64,000 nucleotides of DNA from Candidatus Promineofilum glycogenicum (GTDB lineage: Bacteria; Chloroflexota; Anaerolineae; Promineifilales; Promineifilaceae), in assembly GCA_016707605.1 (NCBI GenBank), contig JADJHJ010000009.1:252584-316583 (forward strand), read 5' to 3'. How positions within the stretch are numbered: position 1 is the stretch's first letter; the number at the start of each line of letters is the position of its first letter. Positions 34,375-47,034 of the stretch are shown in pieces. The notes beneath the pieces are model-generated. The model saw only the letters and a program-made list of their open reading frames with translations. It made no database searches and was not told the DNA's origin. The position numbers and the translations under genes were made by a program.

Positions 34375-37167
34375 TTAATCATTCACCTCAAAGGCCCGAT
34401 CCAGCAGGGCCGCCTGGCTCAGGACGTGCATGGCCATCGTGCCCTCGGCCGGGCTGGCGCGGCGGGGGCGGGCGATGAGGCGCAGCGGTAAGCGACCATC
34501 GAGCAGCCGCAGCAGCCGCGGCTGGATGAACTCCCATGCCCCGGCGTTGGCCGGCTCTTCCTGGAGCCAGACGACTTCGCGGGCGTTGGGGTAGCCGGCC
34601 ACAATCTCCGCCAGTTCGTCGCCCGGCCAGGGGTAGAGCTGCTCGACGCGGGCCACGGCTACGTCGCGGCACTCGGCCCGGCGCGGATCGGCGCTCAGGT
34701 CAACGTAGACCTTGCCGCTGCACAGGACGAGGCGGCGGACCGCGTCACGTTGGGCCGCGGCCTGCGCGTCGTCGATCACCGGCTGCCAGCGCCCCTCGGC
34801 CAATTCGCGTAGTGGTGAGTAAACCCGTGCGTTGCGCAGCAGGCTCTTGGGCGTCATGATGATCAGCGGCAGCGGGTCGGTCAGCAGCAGCGCCGCCTGC
34901 CGCCGCAGCAGGTGGAAGTACTGGGCGGCGGTGGTGGCGTTGGCGACGCGGACGTTGGTCTCGGCCGCCAGTTGCAGGAAGCGCTCCAGCCGGCCGGTCG
35001 AGTGGTCCGGCCCCTGGCCCTCGTAGCCGTGGGGCAATAGCAAGACCAGCGACGGCGTTTGCTCCCACTTGGCCCGGCCGGAGACGAGAAACTCATCGAC
35101 GATAGCCTGGGCGGTGTTGATGAAGTCGCCGTACTGCGCCTCCCAGATGACCAGCCGCTCCGGGGCCTGGATGTTGTAGCCGTACTCGAAGCCGATGGCC
35201 GCCGCCTCCGAGAGCGGGCTGTTGCGCACCTCGAACGATGCCCGCGCCTGGGGGATGTGCTGGTGGGGAATGTAGACCGCGCCGCTGCTCTCGTCGCGCA
35301 GCAGGGCGTGGCGGTGGCTGAACGTGCCGCGCTCCACGTCTTCGCCCGTCAGGCGGATGGGCGTGCCGTCAGCCAGGATGGAGGCGAAGGCCAGCGCCTC
35401 GGCCGCGGCCCAGTCCACCGTCGGCGCGCCCGGGTCAGCGAAGAGGTCGCGGCGGCGGTCGAGCACGCGGCTGAGCTTACGGTTGACGCGAAAGCCGTCG
35501 GGTACGGCCAACAGGGCGTCGTTCAAGGCCGCCAGCGTGTCGGCAGCGACGGCCGTCTGTGCCCGGCGGGCCGCGCCGCCCGGTGGGGGCGGCAGTTGCG
35601 GCTCCAGGGCCGCCGCCGGCTCGTCGGGCAGGGTGCTGTAAATGGTGTTCAGGTGGTCGAGTTGCTGCTGAAAGAGCTGGTCACTGGTCTCGGCGGCGAT
35701 GATGCCGCGCCCGGCTAGCGTCGTCGCCCACTGTTGGCGCACCGTCGGCTGGCGGTCGATGGCGGCGTACATCTGCGGCTGGGTGAAGCGCGGCTCGTCC
35801 CCCTCGTTGTGGCCGTAGCGCCGGTAGCCGACCAGGTCGATCACGAAGTCGGTGGCGAACTTCTGGCGGTAGGCGCAGGCCAGCCGGGCGACTTCGATGC
35901 ACGCCTCCGGGTCGTCGGCGTTGACGTGGACGATGGGGATCTTGAACCCTTTGGCCAGGTCACTGGCGTAGAGCGTGCTGCGCCCTTCCCACTGCGAGGT
36001 GGTGAAACCGACCTGATTGTTGGCGATGAGGTGAATCGTGCCGCCGACGCGGTAGCCGCGCAGGCGTTGCAGGTTGAGCGTCTCGGCGACGATGCCCTGG
36101 GCGGGGAAGGCGGCGTCGCCGTGAATGACGATGGGCAGCACGGCCTGGGCGGTGTGGTGGGGGCGGCCGGGGCGGTCGGCGCGTGTGCCGGCGGCGCGGG
36201 CCATGCCGGCAATGACCGGGTTGACGTGCTCCAGATGGCTGGGGTTGGGGGCCATCGTGACGACGAGATCGACCGGGTTGCCGTTGGCCAGGGCGCGGCT
36301 GGCCCCGGCGTGGTACTTCACGTCGCCCGTCCAGCCCAGATACTCGCGCACGGGATGGTCTTCACCGGCTGTGTCGCGGAACTCCTTCAGCAGTTCGTCG
36401 TAGGGCTTGTTGAGAATGTGGGCCAGGACGTTGAGCCGGCCGCGGTGGGCCATGCCGATCAGGATGGTGTAGATGCCCGCCTCGGCCGCCTCGCCGAGCA
36501 TTACGTCGAGCATTGGCACCATCATATCCAGCCCTTCGGCCGAGAAGCGCGTCTTGCCGGGGAAGATGCGGTGCAGGAAGTGCTCGAACGCCTCGGCGCG
36601 GGTCAGCAGCTCCAGCAGCCACAGCGGGTCGAGCGGCTCCTGGGGCGGGCGGAAGCGGCGGCTTTCGGCCGCATCGCGCAGCCAGGCGCGCTCTTCGGGC
36701 AGGCGGATGTGGTCGTAGTCGTAGCCGATGGTGGCGGAGTAGACGCCGCGCAGGCGCTCAATGGCCTCCAGGGCGTTGGCCGCGTCGGTCGCGCCGGCCA
36801 TCGGGCCGCCGACCAGCGACGCCGGCAGGGCGCGCAGATCGTCGTCGCTCAAGGCGTGGGCCGAAGCGTGGAGGGCGGGGTCGCCGGGCGGGTTGGCCAG
36901 CCCCAGCGGGTCGATGCGCGCCGCCAGGTGGCCGTATTCGCGAATGGCCGTCGCCAGGTTGACGACGGCCATGATCTTGTCGGCTGAGACTTCACCTAAG
37001 ACCTCAGAGGTCTCAGAAGACCTCTGAGGTCTGTCACCATCAGGTTGCCACTGTTGAAAGAGCGCTTGCGCGTCGGGAGTAACGCTGGCCGGGTCGCGGC
37101 GAAAGCGTTCGTAGAGATCGAGGATGTAAGCTGCGTTGGGGCCGTGGAACTCCTGCCACAAATCCAT
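34375..37167 (-). CDS. sucA: 2-oxoglutarate dehydrogenase E1
   Basis: Thiamine-diphosphate E1 that decarboxylates 2-oxoglutarate and passes succinyl to lipoyl-E2. The 930-residue length is right. The N-terminus DLWQEFHGPNAAYILDLYERF is typical. TPP-site motifs include GMAHRGRLNVLAHI, KYHAGAS, the HGDAAFPAQGIVAETLN region and RYGHNEGDEP. Residues around 48-58 (RSSETSEVLGE) are encoded by a copy of the GAGGTCTCAGAAGACCTC repeat (37000-37037). TAATAT lies six bases before the ATG, suggesting a leaderless mRNA. The sucA-sucB order is standard; no lpd is in the window. Confidence 0.95.
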   Translation of the reverse strand: MDLWQEFHGPNAAYILDLYERFRRDPASVTPDAQALFQQWQPDGDRPQRSSETSEVLGEVSADKIMAVVNLATAIREYGHLAARIDPLGLANPPGDPALHASAHALSDDDLRALPASLVGGPMAGATDAANALEAIERLRGVYSATIGYDYDHIRLPEERAWLRDAAESRRFRPPQEPLDPLWLLELLTRAEAFEHFLHRIFPGKTRFSAEGLDMMVPMLDVMLGEAAEAGIYTILIGMAHRGRLNVLAHILNKPYDELLKEFRDTAGEDHPVREYLGWTGDVKYHAGASRALANGNPVDLVVTMAPNPSHLEHVNPVIAGMARAAGTRADRPGRPHHTAQAVLPIVIHGDAAFPAQGIVAETLNLQRLRGYRVGGTIHLIANNQVGFTTSQWEGRSTLYASDLAKGFKIPIVHVNADDPEACIEVARLACAYRQKFATDFVIDLVGYRRYGHNEGDEPRFTQPQMYAAIDRQPTVRQQWATTLAGRGIIAAETSDQLFQQQLDHLNTIYSTLPDEPAAALEPQLPPPPGGAARRAQTAVAADTLAALNDALLAVPDGFRVNRKLSRVLDRRRDLFADPGAPTVDWAAAEALAFASILADGTPIRLTGEDVERGTFSHRHALLRDESSGAVYIPHQHIPQARASFEVRNSPLSEAAAIGFEYGYNIQAPERLVIWEAQYGDFINTAQAIVDEFLVSGRAKWEQTPSLVLLLPHGYEGQGPDHSTGRLERFLQLAAETNVRVANATTAAQYFHLLRRQAALLLTDPLPLIIMTPKSLLRNARVYSPLRELAEGRWQPVIDDAQAAAQRDAVRRLVLCSGKVYVDLSADPRRAECRDVAVARVEQLYPWPGDELAEIVAGYPNAREVVWLQEEPANAGAWEFIQPRLLRLLDGRLPLRLIARPRRASPAEGTMAMHVLSQAALLDRAFEVND

Positions 37168-37185
37168 CGGCAGATATTAGCAGGT

Positions 37186-37209
37186 AGAGCGATTTTTCCA
37201 AATCGCTCT
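37186..37209. terminator. small hairpin between the 75-aa gene and sucA
   Basis: AGAGCGATTT (37186-37195) and AAATCGCTCT (37200-37209) pair perfectly around TTCC. It follows the end of the FtsK-like/75-aa operon on the minus strand and precedes the sucA promoter region, so a terminator role is plausible, though no long T-tract follows. Confidence 0.5.
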
Positions 37210-37235
37210 TCCGGGCGCGATTCTCTTGAACCGCG

Positions 37236-37463
37236 CTACGCGGTGCTCAGGCCGACCCAGAAGTGGTGCGGCAGCACGGTGCGGGCGCGCTGGACTTTGA
37301 CCGCGCCGACGCTGATCTCCTCTTCGGCAAACGCGCCGCTGTTGACCAGACACAAGTCAGGCGTTGCGCCATACTTCTGGTGGTAGTAGTCAACGGCCCG
37401 CTGCACCTTCTCTTCCAACGTGCGCCGCGCATCGGCGTCCAGCCATAACATTCCTGTCTTCAT
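37236..37463 (-). CDS. small protein (75 aa) coupled to the FtsK-like gene
   Basis: A 75-residue soluble protein with an amphipathic helical middle (DADARRTLEEKVQRAVDYYH), one cysteine (LCLVNSG) and a beta-rich end (VKVQRARTVLPHHFWVG). The ATG overlaps the FtsK-like stop by four bases, so it should be made together with that protein and fall under the same LexA control. I do not recognise the family; a small partner or cofactor of the translocase is possible. Confidence 0.7.
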   Translation of the reverse strand: MKTGMLWLDADARRTLEEKVQRAVDYYHQKYGATPDLCLVNSGAFAEEEISVGAVKVQRARTVLPHHFWVGLSTA

Positions 37464-38709
37464 CGCTCACTTACCTCGCTTGTGTCATCGGTTGACTCGC
37501 CGTCGAGCGCGTCCTCGCTCAGAGCAACGCTCCCTGCGCGCCACTGGAAGCTCTTCTGGCCGGCCGTAGGCTCGCGCTCTAGCCGGGGGCGCGGGCTGTA
37601 GGGTTGGGCCAATAGCCGCGGTTGCCGGCCGGCGGCCATCTTGCTCAATTCTAGATGCAGATCGTAGTCGTTGATGTGGGCGGCCTGGAAGTAGGTCACG
37701 TCGCTGCCGACGACGGCCAGGAAGTCCCCTGCCCATAGAGGGCCGGCGCTTCGTCCAGGGCCATGCCGGCCACCTTGCGCGCCGCGGCGACATCGCGTAG
37801 ACGGCCGACGACCCGCGCCGAGACGCCCACGCGCAACGTGCGATCCATCAGAAAAGGCGCGTCGGGCTGGTCGGTGGCCATCACCAGGTGAATCCCGGCC
37901 GTCGCGCCGTACTGGAGGAGCCGCAGCAGATCGTGGCGCGTTACGTCACCCGCCTCGTCGAGCAGGGTGATGACGTGGTCGATGAGGGCCACGATGCGCG
38001 GGCACTGCACCTGTTCGCGGCGGCGGTACTCCATCTCCTCGGCCAGGAAGTGGACGATAGTCGCGCACTCGTCCACCGTGCCGGTCGGGTCGGTCAGGAC
38101 GTGGGGCAAGAGGCCCAGCGGCCGCAGCGGGTGGGGCGCGCCGGTCGGGTCGTCGCCCAGGCCGCGCGGGTCGAGCACCAGCAGTTGCAGCGCCGCCTGG
38201 CGATTGGTCAGGGCCAGCCCGGCGGCGATGGTGCGCAGGAGGGTCGTCTTGCCCGTGCCCGGCTCGCCGGCGATGAGGACGTGCTTGACGCGATTGGCGC
38301 CAAAGCGCAGGAGGATGGGCTGCCCACCCTCGGCCAGGCCAATCGGCGCGGTCGTCGGCGGCAGGTCGGCCAGGGCAGCCAGCAGCCGCAGCAGGGGCAC
38401 CGGGGCGTCGTCGGGCCGGCCGACGCGCAGCCGCCATTGCCCGTCTTCGCGCACGACGGCCACATCGCTGACGCCCAGGGCGTTGACCAAATCATCCTTC
38501 AGGCCGCGAACGCGCTCCAGGCCGGCGGCCAGTTGGGTCTGGATGTCGAAACTGATCATGCGCGACCGCACTACGCCGCCGGACACCTTGGCCGGCACGC
38601 GGTGGTGGCTGAGCACGCGGTTGATCTGCTGCGATTGCACGCCAAGCTGATGACGCAGGCGGGCATCCGACAGGGGTTCCGACTCCATTTCGTCACTCTG
38701 CTGCTTCAT
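37460..38709 (-). CDS. FtsK-like ATPase with N-terminal helix-turn-helix-like region (one apparent frameshift)
   Basis: A soluble FtsK/HerA-type motor of about 415 residues without membrane helices. Residues ~12-45 (DARLRHQLGVQSQQINRVLS) look like a small winged-helix or HTH part. The motor has the P-loop IAGEPGTGKTTLLRTI, Walker B-like IVALIDHVITLLDEAG and the late motif VMATDQPDAPFL. The frame breaks near 37728 in a G run (CAGGGGACTTCC). The next frame restores the family ending (DFLAVVGSDVTYFQAAHI). A LexA box sits 2-15 bases upstream of the ATG at 38709, and lexA is the next gene upstream. This suggests an SOS-induced DNA translocase. Confidence 0.8.
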
Positions 38710-38710
38710 G

Positions 38711-38724
38711 AGAACGTATGTTCT
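38711..38724. promoter_or_regulatory. LexA box at the FtsK-like gene
   Basis: AGAACGTATGTTCT is a 14-base palindrome that contains the GAACNNNNGTTC core of the Gram-positive LexA operator. It ends two bases before the ATG of the FtsK-like gene, so bound LexA would cover the likely start of transcription and translation. The same core recurs in the lexA promoter. Confidence 0.8.
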
Positions 38725-38736
38725 AATCAAATCTCG

Positions 38737-38778
38737 AAAAAAAGAGCGGTGGGCAACCCGTTGTTGCCCGGCCGCTCT
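38737..38778 (-). terminator. rho-independent terminator of lexA
   Basis: On the minus strand the arms AGAGCGGCCGGGCAAC and GTTGCCCACCGCTCT (38763-38778 and 38743-38757) form a stem with a one-base bulge, followed by a run of seven T (38737-38743). It lies 20 bases after the lexA stop and just before the FtsK-like gene, so the FtsK-like gene needs its own promoter. Confidence 0.88.
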
Positions 38779-38798
38779 GCCGGTTGTCTATGGCGGCT

Positions 38799-39509
38799 CT
38801 ACTCCGTCTGGCGCAGAACCATCAGCACCTTGCCCTGAATCTGCACCTCTTCTGGATCGACGTAGATGGGGGTCAGCGTCGGGTTGGCCGGTTGCAGGCG
38901 CACGCGGTCGCCTTCGACGTAGAAGCGCTTCAAAGTGGCGCTCATGTCGTTGCGCAGATAGACGGCCACCATCTCGCCGTTGCGGGCCTCGTACTGGGGC
39001 TGCATGATGACGATGTCGCCATCGTTGACCATGGCGTCGATCATCGAGTCGCCGCGCACGCGCAGGGCGTAGAGGTTGTCGCTCTTGACCTTCAGCATGT
39101 CGCGGCTGACGACAACGGCATCTTCGTCGTCGTAGGCGGCAAAGCGGTCGTTGACGGTCGGGAGGGGAGAGGGACTGGCGCCGATGTCGCCCCACATGGG
39201 CACACGAATAATCAACTGCTCGACGGCCTCACGTAGCGCACCGGCGGCAGTGCCCACGGCCTGGCCGACGTTCTGGGCCACATTGCCGGCCTTTTCGGTC
39301 AGGCGCAGGCCGCGCGAGACGTCGGGGTCACGGTCAAGATAGCCCTTCTCTTCGAGCTTGCCGAGGTTGTAGTTGACGACGGAAGTCGAGTTAATGCCGA
39401 CGGCCTTGCCGATCTCGCGGATCGTGGGCGGGCGGCCGTGATCCTCCATGTAGCCGTGGGTGAACTGAAGGATACTCTGCTGCCGTTTGGACAATGGCTT
39501 TTCATTCAT
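38799..39509 (-). CDS. lexA: LexA repressor
   Basis: SOS repressor of 236 residues. The N-terminal winged helix reads SKRQQSILQFTHGYMEDHG, PTIREIGKAVGINSTSVV, YNLGKLEEKGYLDRDP. A ~35-residue linker (TEKAGNVAQNVGQAVGTAAG) is longer than usual. The protease domain has the nucleophile S155 (VRGDSMIDAMVNDGDIV) and K194 (SATLKRFYVEGD). The self-cleavage site aligns with WGDIGASPSPL, giving Ala111-Ser112 instead of the usual Ala-Gly. The ATG at 39509 has an AGGAG site nine bases upstream. A LexA box lies between the -35 and -10 of its promoter, so it is autoregulated. Confidence 0.93.
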   Translation of the reverse strand: MNEKPLSKRQQSILQFTHGYMEDHGRPPTIREIGKAVGINSTSVVNYNLGKLEEKGYLDRDPDVSRGLRLTEKAGNVAQNVGQAVGTAAGALREAVEQLIIRVPMWGDIGASPSPLPTVNDRFAAYDDEDAVVVSRDMLKVKSDNLYALRVRGDSMIDAMVNDGDIVIMQPQYEARNGEMVAVYLRNDMSATLKRFYVEGDRVRLQPANPTLTPIYVDPEEVQIQGKVLMVLRQTE

Positions 39510-39600
39510 AGGAACCAACTCCTGAAACCACCAGCAGCGGAACCCCTCAGCGCAGGATGGCCAACGCCACATATGGGAAACCGCTCATTTGTTCTGTGAC

Positions 39601-39630
39601 AGTATAACACGAACACTTGTTCGCTGTCAA
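39601..39630 (-). promoter_or_regulatory. lexA promoter
   Basis: On the minus strand TTGACA (39630-39625) and TATACT (39606-39601) are separated by 18 bases. The LexA box occupies most of the spacer. The leader to the ATG at 39509 is about 85 bases. Confidence 0.82.
39610..39623. promoter_or_regulatory. LexA box in the lexA promoter
   Basis: CGAACACTTGTTCG matches the Gram-positive LexA box (CGAAC-N4-GTTCG) exactly in its arms. It sits between the -35 and -10 hexamers of lexA, the expected place for repression of its own gene. Confidence 0.9.
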
Positions 39631-39763
39631 TAGGTTGCCACCAAGCCACCGGGGGTTTCATTGGTCTCCCCTTGTCAGGAATCTCCGTTCAACCTATTGC
39701 GTTCCTGCTCGACTATGCTATAATCCCAGATCGCGTATTAACGCGCTTCTAACGCGGTTGCGG

Positions 39764-39791
39764 TTGACATATTGACGGTTGCCGATATAAT
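39764..39791 (+). promoter_or_regulatory. strong rpoC promoter
   Basis: TTGACA (39764-39769) and TATAAT (39786-39791) match the sigma-70 consensus fully, with a 16-base spacer. Transcription should start near 39798 and give a leader of about 210 bases before the rpoC GTG. This shows rpoC is transcribed separately from any rpoB. Confidence 0.85.
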
Positions 39792-39824
39792 TAGCCTAGT
39801 TAGTCAGTGAGTACGCTGTAACCG

Positions 39825-39858
39825 AGAGCGTTGGCCCCAACAGGCCAGACGCTCTTTT
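39825..39858 (+). terminator. leader hairpin with T-run upstream of rpoC (possible attenuator)
   Basis: AGAGCGTTGGCC (39825-39836) pairs with GGCCAGACGCTCT (39843-39855, one bulge), followed by TTTT. It lies ~30 bases after the predicted start of the rpoC transcript, where a terminator-like hairpin could attenuate expression. No leader peptide or riboswitch is recognised. Confidence 0.6.
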
Positions 39859-39884
39859 GCGCGTTTAGCAACTTGATAGGGGTT

Positions 39885-39953
39885 AGGATTAGGGACTAGG
39901 GATTAGGGAAGAATGCTCTTCGCTAATCCCTAATCCCTGACCCCTAATCCCTA
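39885..39953. repeat. imperfect palindrome, GGGATTAGGG family
   Basis: AGGATTAGGGACTAGGGATT on the left and AATCCCTAATCCCTGACCCC on the right pair imperfectly around GGAAGAATGCTCTTCGC, a diverged copy of the GAAGAGCGCTCTTC core. It lies in the rpoC leader between the attenuator-like hairpin and the GTG start; about 50 bases with a GGGAGG site follow. Confidence 0.75.
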
Positions 39954-40007
39954 CCGGAACGCTGGAGCCATTAGTAGTCCTGGGATAGTGGTTTTGGGAG
40001 GTCAATA

Positions 40008-44456
<4,449 letters not shown>

Positions 44457-44467
44457 TTCGTGACCCC

Positions 44468-44703
44468 GGTGCGTCGCACTTTCTGAAGTGCGTCGCACCT
44501 TTCTTAACCACTCCGGTGGGGCGCACTTTCCGAAGTGCGTCCCACCTTTTTGATCCGGCGGGATAGGCTACCCAGAAGGTGCAACCCACTTCAGAAAGTG
44601 GGATGCACCAAAGTGCGTCGCACCTTTTTGATCAGCCCCAATGCTTTATCCAGAAGGTGCAACCCACTTCAGAAAGTGGGATGCACCGAATGGGATGCAC
44701 CGG
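44468..44703. repeat. GTGCGTCGCAC / GTGCAACCCAC hairpin array
   Basis: Copies of GGTGCGTCGCACTTTCTGAA with their complements (44468-44499) and two copies of GGTGCAACCCACTTCAGAAA with GTGGGATGCACC (near 44574-44609 and 44652-44687) form several hairpins. TTTTTGAT follows two of them. The array lies between the convergent ends of rpoC and the prenyltransferase gene and touches the latter's end; it probably terminates both. Confidence 0.8.
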
Positions 44704-44704
44704 T

Positions 44705-45733
44705 CTAGTAGTTGCGCCGCAACAGCATGTCGGTCAACTGGAGCAGGGCGGTCGCGGCCGGGCCTTCGGGGCGGGCGAGGGCCAGCGCCGACAGAGCCTC
44801 ATTCGTATAGTGGGCGGCGCGCTCGGCCGTATAGTCGCGCGCCCCGGCCGCCTCCAGCAGCGGCACGACCTGGCCGACGAACGCCGCGCCGTCGCCCGGC
44901 CCGGCGTAGAGGGCGCGCAGGTCGGCGCTGCGCTCCAGAGCGTAGAGGACAGGCAGCGTCTTCTTGCGGGTAGTGATGTCGGTGCTGACCGATTTGCCGA
45001 TCAGTTCCTCGTCGCCCCAGATGCCCAGCAGGTCGTCCTGAGCCTGGAAGGCCAGCCCCAGGTTGAGGCCGAAGTCGGCGAAGTGGGCCACGCGGCCGTC
45101 GTCGGCCCCGGCCACCAGCGCGCCCAACTCGGCGCACAGGGCCACCAGCACGGCCGTCTTGCCGGTGATCATGGCCACGTACTTGTCCACAGTGACCTCG
45201 ATCTGAGTTTCAAAGCTCATGTCGGCGTACTGGCCGCGGGTCAGGGCGACGCACGTCTCGTCGAAGCGGCGCAGGGCGCGCACGACCGTCGCCGGCGGTA
45301 CGTCGCCGTCGGCCAGCCGCTCCAGCGCCAGATGGGCCAGGGCGAACATGGCATCGCCGGTGTTGATGGCTTGCGGCTGTCCCCACAGTGTCCAGACGGT
45401 CGGCCGGCCGCGGCGAGTGGGGCTGTTGTCCTCGATGTCGTCGTGGACAAGCGAGAAGTTGTGGACGATCTCGATGGCCGCCGCGGCGGGCACGGCCAGC
45501 CGCCAGTCGCCGCCGGCCGCCGCGCAGGCCAGCAGGCACAGGAGCGGCCGGATGCGCTTGCCGCTGTTGCCCCCCGCCGCCTGCAACACTTCGTCGGCCC
45601 AGCCCATGTGGTAGTGGATCATGCCGTAGAACGGGTCGGCGGCCGTCGGGTTCTCGGCGCGCAGCACGGCCCGCATCTCGGCTTCGATGGCCGGCAGGAA
45701 GTCGGCGGTGAATGTTTCGAGTTCGTTGGTCAT
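44705..45733 (-). CDS. polyprenyl diphosphate synthase (GGPP/FPP type)
   Basis: Head-to-tail prenyltransferase of 342 residues that extends IPP-derived chains, for carotenoids, quinones or lipids. The first aspartate-rich motif is HDDIEDNSPTRRGRPT (D98, D99, D102) and the second QAQDDLLGIWGD (D232, D233). The LGGGGKRIRP-like motif is GGNSGKRIRPLLCLLAC. Chain length cannot be fixed from the sequence; residues before the first motif (IVHNFSLVHDD) fit a short C15-C20 product. The gene lies ~100 bases downstream of a type 2 IPP isomerase gene on the same strand, giving an isoprenoid pair. Confidence 0.92.
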   Translation of the reverse strand: MTNELETFTADFLPAIEAEMRAVLRAENPTAADPFYGMIHYHMGWADEVLQAAGGNSGKRIRPLLCLLACAAAGGDWRLAVPAAAAIEIVHNFSLVHDDIEDNSPTRRGRPTVWTLWGQPQAINTGDAMFALAHLALERLADGDVPPATVVRALRRFDETCVALTRGQYADMSFETQIEVTVDKYVAMITGKTAVLVALCAELGALVAGADDGRVAHFADFGLNLGLAFQAQDDLLGIWGDEELIGKSVSTDITTRKKTLPVLYALERSADLRALYAGPGDGAAFVGQVVPLLEAAGARDYTAERAAHYTNEALSALALARPEGPAATALLQLTDMLLRRNY

Positions 45734-45763
45734 GGGGGGAATTTAACGCAAAGATGGCTGAAG

Positions 45764-45834
45764 GCAAGGTTCCAGGTTCCAGGGGGCCAGGGGAAGAGCG
45801 CTCTTCCCCTGGCCCCTGGAACCTGGAACCTTGC
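45764..45834. repeat. near-perfect 71-base palindrome with GAAGAGCGCTCTTC core
   Basis: Left arm 45764-45799 (GCAAGGTTCCAGGTTCCAGG...) and right arm 45800-45834 are reverse complements except for one extra G. There is no loop. The core GAAGAGCGCTCTTC is shared with the palindromes at 28494 and 53665, whose arms are otherwise different. It lies between the idi and prenyltransferase genes. Confidence 0.85.
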
Positions 45835-45835
45835 T

Positions 45836-46885
45836 CTAGAAGCGAGTGTGGAGTGGCGTGTGGGCCAAAGCGGCGATGTCGGCCGCGCCGGCGCAGAACA
45901 TGGCCACGCGCAGTTCATCGGTGATGGTCGCCGCCAGTTCGGCCACGCCGGCCGCGCCGTCGCGGTCGGCGGCGCGCAGGAACTCGCCGGCCAGCCCCAC
46001 CAGCGACGCGCCCAGGGCGACGCACTTGGCCGCCTCGATGCCGTCCTTGATGCCGCCGCTGGCGATGATCGGCAGGCCCGGCGCGGCCTCGCGGCAGTAG
46101 CGCAGCGAAACGGCCGTGGGAATGCCCCAGTCGATGAACGCCCCGGCGACGCGCGCATGGCGGGCCGTGGGGGCGCGGTGCATCTCCACCTGGCTCCACG
46201 ACGTGCCGCCCGCCCCGGCCACGTCGATGGCGGCCACGCCGGCCGCGGCCAGCCGCCGGGCGTCGTCGGCCGAGAAGCCCCAGCCGACCTCCTTGGCCAC
46301 CACCGGCACAGGCAGAGCGCGGCAGATGGCCTCCACCTTGCCCAGCAGCCCGGCGAAGTTGCCGTCGCCCTCCGGCTGCACCGCTTCCTGCAGGGCGTTG
46401 AAGTGCAGGATCAGGGCGTCGGCCGCGATCATGTCCACTGCCCGGCGACACTGGTCGAGGCCGTAGCCGTAGTTGAGCTGCACCGCGCCCAGGTTGGCCA
46501 AGAGCAGGATGTCGGGAGCCACGTCGCGCACCTGGTAGGTGGCTTCCAGCGTGCGGTCTTCGATGGCCGCGCGCATGGAGCCGAGGCCCATGGCCATGCC
46601 CGCCGCCTGCGCCCCGGCGGCCAGCTCGCGGTTGATGGCCTGTGCCCGCGCCGTGCCGCCGGTCATGGAGGAGATGAGCAGCGGCGTGCGCAACTGTTTG
46701 CCCAGCACGCGCACGCTGGTGTCCACCGTCGCCAGGTCGAGTTCGGGCAGGGCGCAGTGCATGAAGAAGTACTGCTCCAAGCCGTTGGTCAAGGCCTTGA
46801 AGGCCACGTCCTCTTCGAGGTTGATGCGGATATGGTCGGCCTTGCGCCGTTCGTGGATGTCGGGAGCGGTGGATGCGTCAGTCAT
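45836..46885 (-). CDS. fni: type 2 isopentenyl-diphosphate isomerase
   Basis: FMN-dependent enzyme that interconverts IPP and DMAPP. The 349 residues start with the family signature RRKADHIRINLEEDVAF. LISSMTGGTARAQAINREL and GLGSMRAAIEDRT bind FMN and substrate, and GAGGTSWSQVEMHR and ASGGIKDGIEAAKCVALGA complete the barrel. TATAAT lies ten bases before the ATG on the minus strand, so the leader is very short. It forms an isoprenoid pair with the downstream prenyltransferase gene. Confidence 0.95.
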   Translation of the reverse strand: MTDASTAPDIHERRKADHIRINLEEDVAFKALTNGLEQYFFMHCALPELDLATVDTSVRVLGKQLRTPLLISSMTGGTARAQAINRELAAGAQAAGMAMGLGSMRAAIEDRTLEATYQVRDVAPDILLLANLGAVQLNYGYGLDQCRRAVDMIAADALILHFNALQEAVQPEGDGNFAGLLGKVEAICRALPVPVVAKEVGWGFSADDARRLAAAGVAAIDVAGAGGTSWSQVEMHRAPTARHARVAGAFIDWGIPTAVSLRYCREAAPGLPIIASGGIKDGIEAAKCVALGASLVGLAGEFLRAADRDGAAGVAELAATITDELRVAMFCAGAADIAALAHTPLHTRF

Positions 46886-47034
46886 ATGTGAAAGAATTAT
46901 AGAATTAGGAATTGGGAATTACGAATTTCGCCCAATCCGCCCGCGGCGAGTAGAATCAGCGGTTGATAGCGGCCGTGCCTGTAGCGCGTGGCCGCGGCCC
47001 AACTGCCCACGTGGCCCGTTACCTGGAGAGAATC

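Noticed and set aside
39885..39953. Telomere-like TTAGGG repeats
   Set aside because: AGGGATTAGGG and its complement occur as internal palindrome arms (also at 53635 and 28510), not at a contig end and not in long single-strand arrays.
46963..47034. TTG start 24 codons upstream for the UXS-like enzyme
   Set aside because: The Rossmann fold begins at the ATG at 47035 and the extra residues are not family-like, although TAGAAT lies six bases before the TTG.
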